Of a DNA stretch of 5,503 nt, positions 5,452-5,503 are shown piece by piece (position 1 is the first letter of the stretch; the number at the start of each line of letters is the position of its first letter). The stretch covers positions 1 through 5,503 of the forward strand of contig CALHWU010000088.1 of NCBI GenBank assembly GCA_938039795.1. Reading direction: 5' to 3'. Position numbers and translations under genes: made by a program. This DNA comes from an uncultured Muribaculaceae bacterium. GTDB taxonomy: Bacteria > Bacteroidota > Bacteroidia > Bacteroidales > Muribaculaceae. The notes beneath the pieces were generated by a model. That model was not told the origin of the DNA, made no database searches, and was given only the letters and a program-made list of their open reading frames with translations.

Positions 5452-5503
5452 GGTGCCATAGCTCAGTTGGTAGAGCAAAGGACTGAAAATCCTTGTGTCC
5501 CCG
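5452..5503 (+). tRNA. tRNA-Phe (anticodon GAA), 3' end beyond the window
   Basis: The sequence folds as a tRNA from its 5' end: acceptor strand GGTGCCA (5452-5458), T8-A9 (5459-5460), D-stem GCTC/GAGC (5461-5464 with 5473-5476) around AGTTGGTA, anticodon stem AAGGA/TCCTT (5478-5482 with 5490-5494), loop CTGAAAA with anticodon GAA at 5485-5487, and variable region GTGTC (5495-5499). The window ends within the 5' strand of the T-stem (CCCG, 5500-5503), so the T-loop, acceptor 3' strand and any encoded CCA are not seen. GAA reads UUU and UUC, hence phenylalanine. Confidence 0.97.

Noticed and set aside
1..5503. CRISPR arrays, insertion sequences, phage or defence genes
   Set aside because: No regularly spaced repeats, no transposase or integrase-like frame, and no nuclease or toxin-antitoxin motif were found on either strand.

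Overview
The window looks like chromosomal DNA from a member of the Bacteroidota, order Bacteroidales. Four things point there: a type IX secretion outer-membrane protein (PorV), a Bacteroidetes-type promoter (TTTG, 20 bases, TACCTTTG) in front of a tRNA gene, AT-rich gene starts with no good Shine-Dalgarno, and a Rex and a CNNM protein of the Bacteroidales kind. The moderately GC-rich coding DNA would suit a Muribaculaceae-like gut lineage, but that family-level guess is inference.

All genes lie on the + strand. Positions 2-565 are the 3' end of a surface protein with an Ig-like/beta-sandwich C-terminus and a strongly charged tail. Next come rex (570-1241, NADH-sensing repressor), a 181-aa protein related to fumarylacetoacetate hydrolases (FAH) but lacking their metal-binding residues (1238-1783, sharing ATGA with rex), porV (1834-3039) and ispF (3056-3544, non-mevalonate isoprenoid synthesis). 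The tight spacing from 2 to 3544 suggests one transcription unit or a chain of co-transcribed genes, although no promoter is recognisable inside it. After 115 bases comes a small unrecognised exported protein (3660-3935), then a hairpin, and then a four-segment membrane protein with paired CBS domains of the CNNM/CorC type (4029-5063).

Positions 5064-5451 hold no gene. They contain a polypyrimidine tract, a possible hairpin, a strong intrinsic terminator with a UUCG loop (5176-5198), a GC-rich structured element (5226-5296), a 13-bp tandem duplication (5322-5347) and a textbook Bacteroidetes promoter (5381-5412). That promoter drives a tRNA-Phe(GAA) gene, which starts at 5452 and is cut by the window end.

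Functionally this is mostly core housekeeping DNA: redox-responsive regulation, secretion, isoprenoid precursors, a membrane ion-transport-type protein and a tRNA. I see no phage, transposon, CRISPR or defence system. The most unusual item is the FAH-like protein, which keeps the family framework but appears to have lost its whole catalytic centre while remaining an intact gene coupled to rex.
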